Assembly (NCBI GenBank): GCA_027575765.1
Contig: JANBPT010000131.1
Location: 1 to 64,000, forward strand
DNA length: 64,000 nucleotides
From: Tieghemiomyces parasiticus
Taxonomy: Eukaryota > Kickxellomycota > Dimargaritomycetes > Dimargaritales > Dimargaritaceae
Direction: 5' to 3'
Below are positions 42,551 to 53,800 of this stretch, piece after piece. Within the stretch, counting starts at the first letter, position 1; each line of letters opens with the position of its first letter. The translations under genes and the position numbers were made by a program. The notes beneath the pieces are model-generated. The model was not told where the DNA came from. It did no database searches and was given only the letters and a program-made list of their open reading frames with translations.

Positions 42551-45500
42551 TTAGGCAACGCCAAGGACCTTCTTGAGGCGCACAATCAGTGCCCACTCCT
42601 CCTTAGACACGTCCTTACGGAACGACTCCTTGAGCACATCGATGGACCCGCGGCTGATGAGGGAATAAATGTCCTGCTTCTCGGTGAAGTGGCGGCCGTA
42701 CATCTTGGCCGTCTCGTACACGGGGCATTCAATCTTGATGGCGACGCCGCCGGCGGCCTGCCCCTTCTTGACCATATCCAGCGACTTGTGGTTCTGCTCG
42801 ATACTGGTCACCTTGCCGAGGGGCACGACGGTGTGGGTCTTGGTCTCGGGGTCCTCCTCAACTACACACACGGGGGTACCCGTGCGCAGGGCTCCTTCGA
42901 TAACGTCCACACCAATCACGATAGGCTCGCGCTTATTAAAGATCGCACCTGGGATCATGCGCAGCACGCAGGGGAACACCGCCGCCGGGGCCTGGTCCTT
43001 GCGCTTCTGCTCAGTGATCGAGGCCGAGTAGGCCTTAAACTGGTCGAACAGGTGGTAGATAATCTCGGCCGTGAACACACGGACGCCCAGTTCCTGCGCC
43101 AGCTCCATGGCGTCGCGATCCACCTTGACGTCGAAGCAGAGCATCACGGCGTACTCCTTGGCCCGCTCCAGCATGGTGGCGGCACGGATTACGTCGCGCT
43201 TGAACACCGGTCCAATGTTGATGCCGGAAACCGGGATCTCCGACGTGCGCAGGAATTCCAGCAGAGCCTCCAGGGAGCCCAGGGTCGAGGCCTGCACGTA
43301 TACGCCCTTGTCCACCTTGCGGATCGAGTTGAGCATGTTCTCCAGGTCTTCCATCACCAGTTCCTCAAGGTCCTCCTCGTCATCATCAGGGCCGACCACC
43401 AGGAGGCGCGACCCAGCGATGGCCTTCTCCAGGTCCGGTGCGCAGATCTTGACGCCCATGGCGGCCTTGATGGACTTGTGGTGCACGTAGGCTGACTTGA
43501 CGCGCAGTTCGCGAAGGGGCTGCGGGGTGAGCAGAGCCCGCACGTTGGTGGTGATGGGTCCATTCAGACCGCACACGACGATGCGGTCGCCTTCGTTCAA
43601 CACGCCGTTGGACAGGACCACATCAATGGTAGTACCCAGGCCCTCGATCACCTTGACCTCGAGCACCGTGCACTCCAGCTCGGATAGGTACATGAGCTTC
43701 TCTGTCATACGGGACTGGGTCAAGCTGACCAGCAGGAGCAGCAGGTCTGGGATACCCTCCCCGCTGTGCGCCGACGTGGGCACCAGGGACACGTACTTAC
43801 CCAGGTTCTTGTTCTTGTAGTACAGACAGGAGTTGAGCCCCTGCTCGGCGAAGGCCAGGATGGTGGCCTCTACGCGGCTCTCAAACTCGCGCTGGACGGC
43901 CGCGGTCTGCTTCGCCAAGCTGTCACGGAAGGGGTTGTCCGGAACTGGTTGCCATCCGTAGAGCCGGTCGATCTTGTTGAGGGCCACGATGAAGGGCGTC
44001 TTGCGGTCCCGCAGCAAGCGAATCGATTCCAGGGTCTGGGGTTCGAGGCCGTGCATAATGTCCACCACCAGGATGGCAATGTTACACAACGACGACCCAC
44101 GGGAGCGCAGGTTGGTGAACGACTCGTGGCCGGGGGTATCAATGACGAGCAGTCCGGGCACTTTGTACTCGACCTTGCCACTGGCGTTGAGCTTGGCCGT
44201 CTTGGCCTTAATGGCATCCATTGGGAAGTAGGTGGCGCCGATCTGCTGCGTGATCCCACCGGCTTCGCCCTCCTGGACGTTGGTCTGGCGGATCTTGTCC
44301 AGCAGCTTGGTGTTGTGAGTGACCGTCAAACTGGACAGCAGGAACCGGTGGTTGTCATCGACGCAGAACCCGTAGTAGGCATCTTCCTGGAGCTTGGTGA
44401 TCCGCACGGACCAATTGCGCACGTCGACCGGGTTACCCGGCGGGATGGTGGCCGCGATAGTGGCAGCAAAATCGGCGGACCGGTAGGGCAGGTCCACGAG
44501 GGCCGTGCCGGCCACCGTGCACCAGTCAAAGGTCGTCGACGGGGCCGCGAGAGCTTCGCCCTCCTCGCGCGCCGCCCGGGCGGTCAGACCCGCGGCGCGG
44601 AGCAGGGTGGCTAAGCGAGCGGCCCGTTCGGTGGGGACCCCGCGGATGGGTACCCGCACCCCCGCGACGGGCGTGACCACGGCGACGGCTTCGAGGTAAC
44701 CGGCAATGAACGGGCGACGCACTTTAGTGGCATTTCCCCACTGGGCTAGGTCCAGGAGCTCCATGTAGCTGTGGCCGGCTAGGGCGCGCATCGCCTTGGG
44801 GTAGGCCTCGGTGATGGCCACGTAGGCCGGCGGAGCGGGCCGGTGGGCATTCACCAGGCTCACTTCGTCCTCGGGTGTGGTCGCCTCGGCCCCGCTGTCT
44901 ATGTCGTTCCCTCCACGACGGAACCAGCGCGCGGCGCCGAAGGCGTAACCAGTGGCCCAGGCTAGATCTTCCAGGCCCTGATCATTGATGTCCGAGGTCC
45001 CGGGCAGGGTGCGGACCAGGTCGGCAAACGGGGCGCGCGGGTGGGCGGCCGTGACGGTTTCTGGGTGGTACATGCGGGCGCGAGCCTGCACGCTTTCCGG
45101 GGCGGCCACAAAGGTGGTCACGCTGGGCTGCCACAGGTGGCGGGCGTGGAAGCTCCGCAGCCCCGTGGCAAAGTGTTCGGCGGCCTGGGCGGCGAGGGCC
45201 ACGTCAGCGTACTCCTCGCTCGGGTACGGGAAGGTTGCGGTGCGCTCGAGGAAGGTGTCTAGATCAGGGCGGGCGGCGCCGCCGTCCTCTTCGGACTCGG
45301 CCCCCGGAGCGAACTCGAGGTAGTCCACTTCGTAGACGCCCGTGGGGGCCTCGCCAGCCGTGTGGCTAGCGTGTCGGACCGTGACGGCGTCAGTCACTTG
45401 GAGCACCAGGATGTGGGCATCATTGCACACGAAGCCGCGGACTAAGGTGGCTGGGTCGGCAGCGTCGATGCGGAACATAGGGCCGTGGCCACGGGTGGTG

Positions 45501-47307
45501 CCCGTGACCAGGCGCGGGGTCCCGTCGTCGCCCAGTACGTAGTCGCCGTCGGTGATGGTCTCCACGGCGCGCACGGTACCGTCTGCCATCAGAATCTCAG
45601 TGCCCAGGCCGAAACACTTACCCGTGTCGACATGGCCCAGGATACAACAAATGGGGGAGCGCAGATCCTCGGCACTGCGGGCGGCCAAGGCCTCCTCGTG
45701 GCGCTTCTCGCGACGCTGGGCGGCCTCCTGCTTGCGCCGCTGAGCCTCTCGCTCGGCGGCCGTGGCCTCCTCGTCTGAGTCGGAGTCATCATCCGAGTCT
45801 TCGTCGTCGGAATCCTCGGCTGATCCCTCACCCTCTTCCTTGACCTCGGGCTCGGGTTCCGGGTCGCTCTCCAATAGCTTTTCCCAATCATCTTCGTCGT
45901 CGTCGTCTTCCGCGGCTGCAGGGGTTTCGACCGGTGGAGTGGGAGTGACCGCCAGGCCCTTGAGGGATTCGGTTACGGCCTCGGTTTCGGAGGCACCCTT
46001 ACCCTTGTTTTTACGCTTGCTGTAGCTGGCTTTCTTGCCCTTGCCCGAACTGGTGCCCCCCGACTCTTGCAGGCCGGCGACCTGAACGCCCGAATCGAGT
46101 AGCTGCTGCAGGCGAGCCTGGGCACGCTTCTGGGCCTCCTTCTGGGACTTAGTGAGCAGCTTGCCCTCCTTGCGTAGCTGCTCCTTCCGTGCCTGTGAGG
46201 TATTCCGGAGATGGTGGGGGTAGTGAGGGTAAGTTTGAAATGGACCGTTAGTTGTGAGCAGCCGATATCGCATTCGTTCGCTCAGTCGGCTCTGGTCATG
46301 TCGCCTGGGCTAGCTGCGTCTATCGGCCGGGTGCTGTCCGGTAGCGCTACTTACCCGGTCAGCCTCTTTCTTGGCGGCCTCGGCCTCAGCAGCCAGGCGC
46401 TCTTCTTCTTCAAGGCGTCGCTCCTCTTCTTCGATCAGCCGCCGTTCCTCTTCTTGCCGGAGACGTTCTTCCTCCTCGGCTGCCTTGCGTGCCTCTACCA
46501 GCTTTTGCAGCGCACTGATATTGGCGTTCTTCTTTTTGGGCTTGGTGGTCTTCTTCTCGGCCGAAGGAGCCGAGGTGGCGACCGGGGCGGCGGCGGGGGC
46601 GGGAACCGGGGTCGGTTCGGCCCTCGCCTTGCCCTTTCCTTTGGCTTTACTCTTGGGTTCGGACGCGGGCGCGGCGGGCGGGGGCACCTCCTCGTCAAGG
46701 TTGACATACGGGTCCTCGTAGTCGTCCCGCTTGCCCTTCTTGCCCTTGCCCTTCTTCTTGCCCGCCGCAGGGGTCGGAATGGGCTCCTCCTCTTCCGCCT
46801 CTTCCTCGTCAGCGGCCGGTGGCGGTGGGACCTCCTCGTCGAGGTTAGCGTAGGGGTCCTCGTAGTCGTAGTCGTCCCGCCGGCTCTTCTTTCCCTTGCC
46901 TTTCTTCTTCCCACCCACAGGCTCAGGGACGGGCTCCTCCGCCTCGACTTCGGGCTCGTCCGCCAGGACCAGCTTGTTCTTTTTCTTAGTCTTCTTGTTT
47001 TTTGAGCGGTTCATGATACCCATGAGACCGGCGTCCTCCTCTCCGGAGGGGACATCGGCGGCTGCGAGCTCCACTGGGGTGGCCTCGACCAGCGCTTGGT
47101 CGTTCTCAAACTCGTTGTCCCTGCGACGATGGTAGGTGTTGCGAACGGCGGGTTCGGTGGAGGGAGGGTGAGTCTCCAGATGGGAGTAGGTGGGGTTCCC
47201 AGTGTACTAAAGGACTGCACTGAGTCGGGATCCGGCTCCTGGGGCAGGCGTGATGTGACTTACCAATAATCATCTTGGGCCTTCTTTCCTCCCTTCTTCT
47301 TACCCAT
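42551..47307 (-). CDS. FUN12: Translation initiation factor eIF5B precursor with intein
   Basis: Three exons: 47307-47264, 47120-46355, 46192-42551; introns 143 and 162 nt; 1483 codons, of which 435 are an intein, leaving a 1048-residue factor (yeast Fun12 is about 1000). The start [22 protein letters not shown] matches the family N terminus. Residues to about 440 are a charged Lys/Glu-rich region with a tandem repeat. The G domain starts [14 protein letters not shown], is interrupted after Lys462, and resumes with [35 protein letters not shown] and [11 protein letters not shown]. Domains II-IV follow ([56 protein letters not shown]). eIF5B is the GTPase that joins the 60S subunit to the initiation complex. 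The split lies in the P-loop, so unspliced precursor should not bind GTP. Confidence 0.97.
44312..45616 (-). other. Intein in the eIF5B P-loop, degenerate homing endonuclease
   Basis: 435 in-frame residues (precursor 463-897) between GHVDTGK and TKLLD. Block A is [13 protein letters not shown] with Cys1; the following [16 protein letters not shown] is typical. Block B is [11 protein letters not shown] (62-72), with the His but Asn in place of the usual Thr of TxxH. The C-terminal splicing blocks are [22 protein letters not shown] (414-435), with penultimate His434 and terminal Asn435, and the first residue after the intein is Thr. Thus the Cys1, His-Asn and +1 Thr nucleophile set is complete. 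Between them, two LAGLIDADG-like motifs ([10 protein letters not shown] 221-230, [12 protein letters not shown] 302-313) have lost their acidic catalytic residues. Removing the 1305 nt restores an ordinary GHVDTGKTKLLDK P-loop exactly. Confidence 0.96.
46675..46925 (-). repeat. Tandem repeat in eIF5B N-terminal region
   Basis: Two copies of about 40 codons with the core KKKGKGKK, then [17 protein letters not shown]. Copies differ by a [10 protein letters not shown] versus DYEDPYVN variation and alternate basic and acidic blocks. The DNA copies are diverged, so the duplication is not recent. Confidence 0.7.
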
Positions 47308-48453
47308 CTTGGAAAACAGTATCTAGTATTGAAGTGGGGGCAGGAGTGGTCAAATCAGATTGGGAAATGTCCGGCAGAATCGTAGGCAAGACAGGCGGAG
47401 TAGAGCCGCGATGGGAGGTGTCCTAATGGAATCGAGGTAGACGAAAATGGAATGCCAAATGCAACCCGAATGGTAATCCAATGCAAGAATAAAGCACAGT
47501 GTAGCCTCGGAGGTCAGGCGGGTAATCGAGTGTTGTAGATATAATAGCCAGGGTGTTGCGTTGTCGGGAAAGCAGATCTCGGCTCGGGAAGGCAGCCTTC
47601 CCCCCCTAACAAGAAGGGAACCCTGGCGTCCCACCGCTTTCCGCGCGCTTGCCTCCCACGTCAATTTTTTTTTTAAGGACAGCGTTGTGGTTGCTATGGG
47701 ATTGATATCACGGTGTGCGTGTACTTGCGATGAGTCGGAGTGGATTAGGTATTGATGTCACCGAGGACTTGTGCCGATGGTACCTCGATGGACGGGTCTT
47801 AGAGTAATCTTTCCTCACTGTCAGCGAACGCTGCTCTTGGTCAATCCAATCTGCTTATCCGATCCGCACCACCGAGAATTATTGACCCTGAGTACTCAAC
47901 GACGCTCGGATTGTGGGTTCGGTTACAACGGACGACGTGCCTGTGTCCCCGCCTCATTTCCATCCCGGCTGTGTCTTCAACGCCTAGCCCGGCAGATCCA
48001 GTGTCAATGGTATCTGTTGACCGTTACTAAGGCAAGTGGGATCTCGTTAGACAGACGTAGGTCTTACTGAAACAGCAGGTCCGGCTAGCTTGTCAACTGC
48101 GAACCTCTAGGGGGAGGGGGTGGCGAGGCGGCAGCGTACTTCGTTACCGACTGCTTCACAGGTCCGAATGCTGAGACAGAAGACGGAGGCCACGGACAAA
48201 GAGACTACTCTAACGGTAGACGTACGAATAATCTCACGGCTTGTCACATTCATAATAGCGCCTAGTCCAGCCACCCCCGCCACTCATCCAATCAACTAGC
48301 CCGGAGCTTGCTGGTGATAAAATTAGTACACAAGAAAACGTTTATTGTTTTGCTACGCCCAGGTTAGTAAGGCGGAAGTGAGCCAGAAAAATAGGGAGGC
48401 GATCTTAGGGCGCTAATCAAACACGGGTTGGAGGGGGTAGTCATCATGGGGGA
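47308..48453. other. Intergenic: eIF5B promoter and SEC13 3' flank
   Basis: About 1.1 kb between tandem minus-strand genes. Open frames at 47350-47664 (-) and 47771-48070 (+) have no domain. No gene or RNA recognised. Confidence 0.45.
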
Positions 48454-49598
48454 CTACACTTTCTCTGTCAGCTCCTCAACGCACTCCCAGGCGCCCTTGA
48501 GGTTCTGCTTCCACACGGTGACCTTGTTGTCGCCGCCGGAGACGGCCAGAGCGCTACCGGTCAGCGACCAGCTCACCCGCCACACGACGTCGGGGAACTT
48601 GGTCTCACGCAGTGGCATCTTGGTCCAGGTGTTAGTCTCGGCGTCGTGGGTGGAGATGACCACCGTCCGGTCCTGCGAGCAGCTGGCCAGGAGCGTCTTG
48701 GTTAGGCCGAAATTGGGCGCGAAGGCTACGTCCCGTACCCATTCGGAGTGCAACTCCAGCACGGTGTCCTCGACCCATTCACCTTCCCGCGACACCCAAA
48801 TCTTGACCAGGTTATCGCAGCCGCCGGTAGCCAGGCGCTTTACGGTGTTAGGGGCAGTGGTGTTGTTTCCCTGGATTAAGGATCCCGGGGCGACGGGAGA
48901 GCTCCAGGTCACGGCGTTAACGCCGACGTGATGGGCGAGGAACTTCTCTTGCGTCCATACGCCCTCATCGGCTGAACGTCAAAAGTTTAAAAGTGGAAGG
49001 AGTAGGTAGGCGCATAGGAACCGTGTAGATATTGGAGGGGGGGTGAGGCAGGATTGAGTATCGAACAACAACTTGTAAGGGGGGGGAAGGTAGTTTGGCA
49101 TTTGGGTCCGCCGTAACGGGGCGGGGGAATGAGGTCACAGCCTCGCGGCAGCTCCGAACCCCATTCGGATTACTCTGCGTACTTACCATTGAAGGTCAGA
49201 ATAGAGACGTAGCCGTCGGATGAGGCGCAGGCCAGGATGGGGCCCAGCTCCTGAGGGGCCCAGGCGATGGAATTGACGGATGAGGTGTGGGACTGGTGCT
49301 CCTTCACGCGGACCCAGTCGCCCTCAATTTCCTTCCAGATGATGACCCGGCCGTCGTACGAGCAGGAGGCCAGGATGGGGCCGAAGCGCGGATGCGCCCA
49401 GGCAACCTGCCACACGGGACCGTCGTGGCCCTGGAGGGCCTCCACAAGGGTTTGCTTGTCACCCTGGACTTCAAACACCCGGACGGTGCGGTCCGATGAG
49501 CAGGTCGCGAGCCGCTTGCCGTAGTAGTCCAGCTGGGCATCGTGGATCATGTCCTGGTGCTGGGTGTCGAACGCGGCGGTGGTAGTGGTGGCGGCCAT
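48454..49598 (-). CDS. SEC13: COPII coat and nuclear pore protein Sec13
   Basis: Two exons, 49598-49187 and 48971-48454, intron 215 nt with GTAAGT donor; phases agree, 309 residues, the family's normal size. Six WD-type blades are visible, starting [28 protein letters not shown], then [55 protein letters not shown], and so on to [14 protein letters not shown]. Sec13 forms an open six-bladed propeller completed by a blade from Sec31 (COPII vesicle coat at ER exit sites) or Nup145C (nuclear pore), and also occurs in the SEA complex. Confidence 0.96.
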
Positions 49599-50891
49599 GG
49601 TGTATGGAAATGAAGCGAAATGCGGAGGTAAAATGCGAAACTATCCGCTGGTTGGAAAGGTGCGGTAAACGACAATGACGACACGAATTGGATGGGCTAA
49701 AAACAGATGGTGGCCTGCGGGTACAGCGGAGCTAAATCGATGTGGGTCGTACGATGGTGCCAAGGGGAACGGATGGGCGGAGATGGCTAGTGAGGCCAAG
49801 GGGATGACTACATGGCGCGGTTGGGAAGTGGGACACTGGGCGCCGTAGGGTCGTCCCCCGCACCCTCCCCCCGTGGTTACAGGCGACTGGCTATTAACCA
49901 TGAGCAGGGCACTATCTATGCCCTGGCTTGAATTGACTGGGGCATGGAAGCGCTTCATGGTCTTTAAGGACCAAACACATAACCCTCTCTCTCTCTCTTT
50001 GGGCCATGCCCCACGTAGTTTGAGCGTGCCAACATGTTCATGGGCCCTTAGTCAGCCCCGGCGACGTGGATATGCCGCGACGAGGTTCTAAAGGCCGGCC
50101 GTAACTGTAATGGGTGAGCCACGGGCACCATGCTTTCGGCATACGACGGTCCCAATTGTAATGTGCCGGAATAAGGGAAACGGCCGGGACCACGCTGGCC
50201 GCTATCGTTAGGGATACTTGTGTCCCACAATATTTACCAATGAAAGGCGAGGCGTCTGGGTTTCGACGGCGGCCTCAACGCTCTCAGGTTAGTACTAGCG
50301 TACAGTTGGTCCCATGAGTAGTACCTAGGCTGGCGCACGTATACAGGCAAATGGCGACCATCAATCGGTCAGCTGTGCTATCTCCGGGACAGACATAGGG
50401 CCTGCGCCTTGCTGGATTCTCGAGGACACGCGGCCAGGGTCGATGTCAGCTGGCTCGACCGAGTGCGTATATAATTGTCTATATACGTATCTTGGAGGGA
50501 GGGGCGGGCAGTCGCAGTGTGTAGTGAGACCCCTGGGCTAAACCCCATTCACCGCTGCGTCGGCTGAGCGGGGGGAGCGGATGGATGCCCGGTTGGCGTG
50601 ACCCCGTTTCACTCCCACCATTCTACCCGGGGAGGCGGCTCGAACACCTTGGAAAGGCCGCTGTGCAGGCTGCTTAAAAATCAAAATTTCACTCCTCTTG
50701 TCCACTGACGTTACACACTGCCCAGCACAAAGCTTCGCTCTAGTCAGCTATCCGAGCCAACTTCCCTACCCGCCTTTACCAACTACTGTCCTGTCGTTTA
50801 TTGTCCAGTCGAATTGACCTTGCCGACTTCGTCACCCGCCTCATTTGCAGCGTTCCTTCCACCTCTCTCACGTCCACCCCGGCTGTCTGCC
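49599..50891. other. Divergent promoter region SEC13 / TCP11-like
   Basis: About 1.3 kb without a supported gene. It contains a (CT)n run near 49985-49998 and a perfect 8-bp inverted repeat at 50466-50487 (CGTATATA, 6-nt loop, TATATACG). Pyrimidine-rich sequence precedes the ATG at 50892. Confidence 0.5.
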
Positions 50892-53800
50892 ATGACCGCC
50901 TCGGACCAAGGCCCACCCCCTCCGGCCTCGCCTCCTTACTCGACCGCCACTGCCAGCGGAAATGAACTGACACCGACCCGTAAGAAGCCGTGTCACGTCG
51001 CTACCCGCCTCCAGCAGCGGCGGGAGCAGGACGCCCACGCCGAGTGCGTCTACACGGGCACGTCGCCCACCCAGGCTCAACTCAATCACGATGCCTACCT
51101 GGCCGCCCGCCGGGCCAAAGCAGCCGAGCACCTCCACCACGTGGAGCTGGTGCGGACCCAGCAGCAAAGCCAGACCCAGGCCCAGACCGACCAGCAGTCG
51201 GCCGCCCTGCGCGAGAGCCTAGAGACGGCCAGCCAGAACCGCGCCCGGCTCCTCCGGGAGCAGGCCGAACAATGTGCCGACCGCGTACGCCGCGCCAAAC
51301 GAGTGGCCCAGTTACAGGCCTTCCGCCAGCAGCAAAAGGTTAAGCGGCAGCGCCAGCAACTGGAGGAGCGCCTACGACTCACCGAAGCGCGGCGCGACCG
51401 GATCTTGCGCCTGCCCCGCCTCGCCGCTCCGGGCGCTGGTATTGCCGGGGGCCCACCTTCGCCGCCGCTCCGGCACCGCTGCCGTCAGGAGGTCGTCGAG
51501 CGCGGAGTCGTGGCCCTCCAGCGGACTTTCCGGGGCCGCCAGGTCACCTTGGCTCACCACGAACTCCACCGCCACCAGTTCTCCCTGACCGGCTTGCGCA
51601 AACTGGGACCCGCGGCGGCCACCCAGGCTATGACCACCGCCCCCGTGATGCGAGCTGCTGACCGGCTCGTCCGGGTTGTACTGGCCGCTGCCCGAGACGA
51701 CCGGTCAGACCGTTCAGAGTTGCCAACAGGCCCCACCGACGGATCTGCCGCCTCAGCGTCAGCGCGGGCCCGCGCCTACCCCAACGCTGGCCGTTTCTTA
51801 CTGATGGGTATGCTTCTAGCTGTGTACCCCAGCGAGATCCTGTCCCCCAGCGGACCCCAGGACCGGCTACTGGCTGACCTGGCCAGCTCCATGGCGCGGA
51901 GCCTGGAACGCCTGGCCGATCGCCCGCGCGCCGCCGCCGATCCTGAGCGTGTACGCGCGTTTGCCCGCGACTGGGATACCTTCTACCGCACCTTTCTTGC
52001 GTGGAAGCGCAAAGACAGTCGACATGTCCTCGAGACCTTAATTGCCCATTTTCTGGAACTTGATAGGCTCTGGCACACGGTGCGCACCGCTGGCGGAGCT
52101 GACGAGACTTGGCGGGCCCCTATCGCCGCCCAACGCGACGCCATCCGCGAGCAGATTGAGCGGTTCGGCGGCCCATCCGCTCTCGAGCGGCTGCACCGGG
52201 CCCAGGAAGCCGCTCGCCGCGAGTACAGTCAACCAGCCGCCTCCCCGGCCGTCCCCCTGGCTAAAGACGCCCAGACTGCGGCCGCCGCCACCACCACCGG
52301 CCAGACCGACACTGTAGCCCCGCCCGCGGCCGATGAAACCGATGAAAACAGTCCCGCCCCCACTGGGATTGCCGAGTATCTGCAGAACGAGAAGTTGGCC
52401 CACGAGATCGCCGTGGATCCATACTTCAAGTTAGGTCAGGGCCCCGGCCCGGAGGTGGCCGGCCAGGTACGGTCCGTGGCCCAGCGGGCCTACTTTGATC
52501 ACCTCCGCCAGCTTTTCGCTGATCTCCGAGCGGTGTCCCCAGCGGACTCCTCGGATGACCCGGCGGCTCTACCCTCAATCCTGACCGACTGCCTGGTCGA
52601 ATTGTTTCGGGACTACCGTGACCTTCTGCTGAGTGTTGCTCCAACCCGCGGAGCTCTCCGTGCCACCATCGAGGCCCGTCTGGACGTCGACCTGCTTGAA
52701 CAGCAGTGGCGGGCCCGTCCAGCCTCCCTGGCCGAGTTTGACTTTAAAGCCTACCTCAGCTTCATTGCGGACTTGATGGCCCAAATGTGCGCCCCCGAAC
52801 GGGACAGCGAAGTGGCCCACCTGCGTGCCCTTGATGACCCCTTCCGCGGCGCGCAGGCTACCCTAGAAACGCTGCAGCGCATGCAGCAGGACTACCTGAA
52901 CGCTCAGATCACTCTTGTCCGCCCGTTTCTGGCCCGCCACGCCGCCCGCTACGAGCGCGATCACTTTGACCGTCGTTTGCAGTCCGGCAACCTGACCCTG
53001 GACCATACCCGACGGTGGCTTGAGCAGGCTGTCACGAGCGCTGGCCGGGACGACACTACGGAGGGGTCCCAGTTCCTTGCCTGGTACTACGAGGGCGTCC
53101 TGAACCTCCTCTTCGCCACCCAAGTGGCCGACCCGGGACAGTGCCCAGAGACCTTTCTATTGGACCTGGACCGTCTGTTTGGGTTCCAGAACGAGCTGCA
53201 GGCCCTCACCATCGTGTCGGCCCTGCTCATCCTGGCAAAGAACCTAGCCCCACCGGCCGTTCGCCAGCGGTTGCTGCATCGTGGCGCCACAGGGTCCGCC
53301 AGTCCCAGCCAGCTACTTAAGGACCGACTCCTGGAGCTTCTCCGTCACGACGAGACGAACGTGGACCACCTTGTGGCCGAGTTGCAGCGAGCCATCAGCA
53401 GCGGTCCTAACGATGGCGGCGGCCTGGCCGCCAACGAAACCACCTCCTCACCACTCCAAACCTTATCTCCGGCTACCACGTACCTGGGGGGGCCCCATAA
53501 ACCTGTGGCGCCCGAGGTGGTACGCACGCTGGTGCTCAAGACCCTCTCGTACCGGGACCCGGTGTTCAATGTGTTGTCCCGACGTCTCCGCACCGTCCTC
53601 CGCACTTGGCTGCTTTACCCCGGCCACTTCAGTAAACCCGCCGAAAGTGATAGCACCTCCGAGGCCGGCCCCGGGCCGGCCAACCCGCTGGGTATTCGGA
53701 TGGCAACCGGTTTCATGAGCCGCGGCGCGGGCGAGGTGGAGCCCCGCGGAGGGGCCGCCCAAACGCCGCCGGCGACCAAGTCGTCCACCGCAGCCGAATC

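Noticed and set aside
44312..45616. Treating the eIF5B insert as an RNA intron
   Set aside because: It is open throughout, has full intein motifs at both ends, lacks an acceptor that restores GHVDTGKTK and is several times longer than other introns here.
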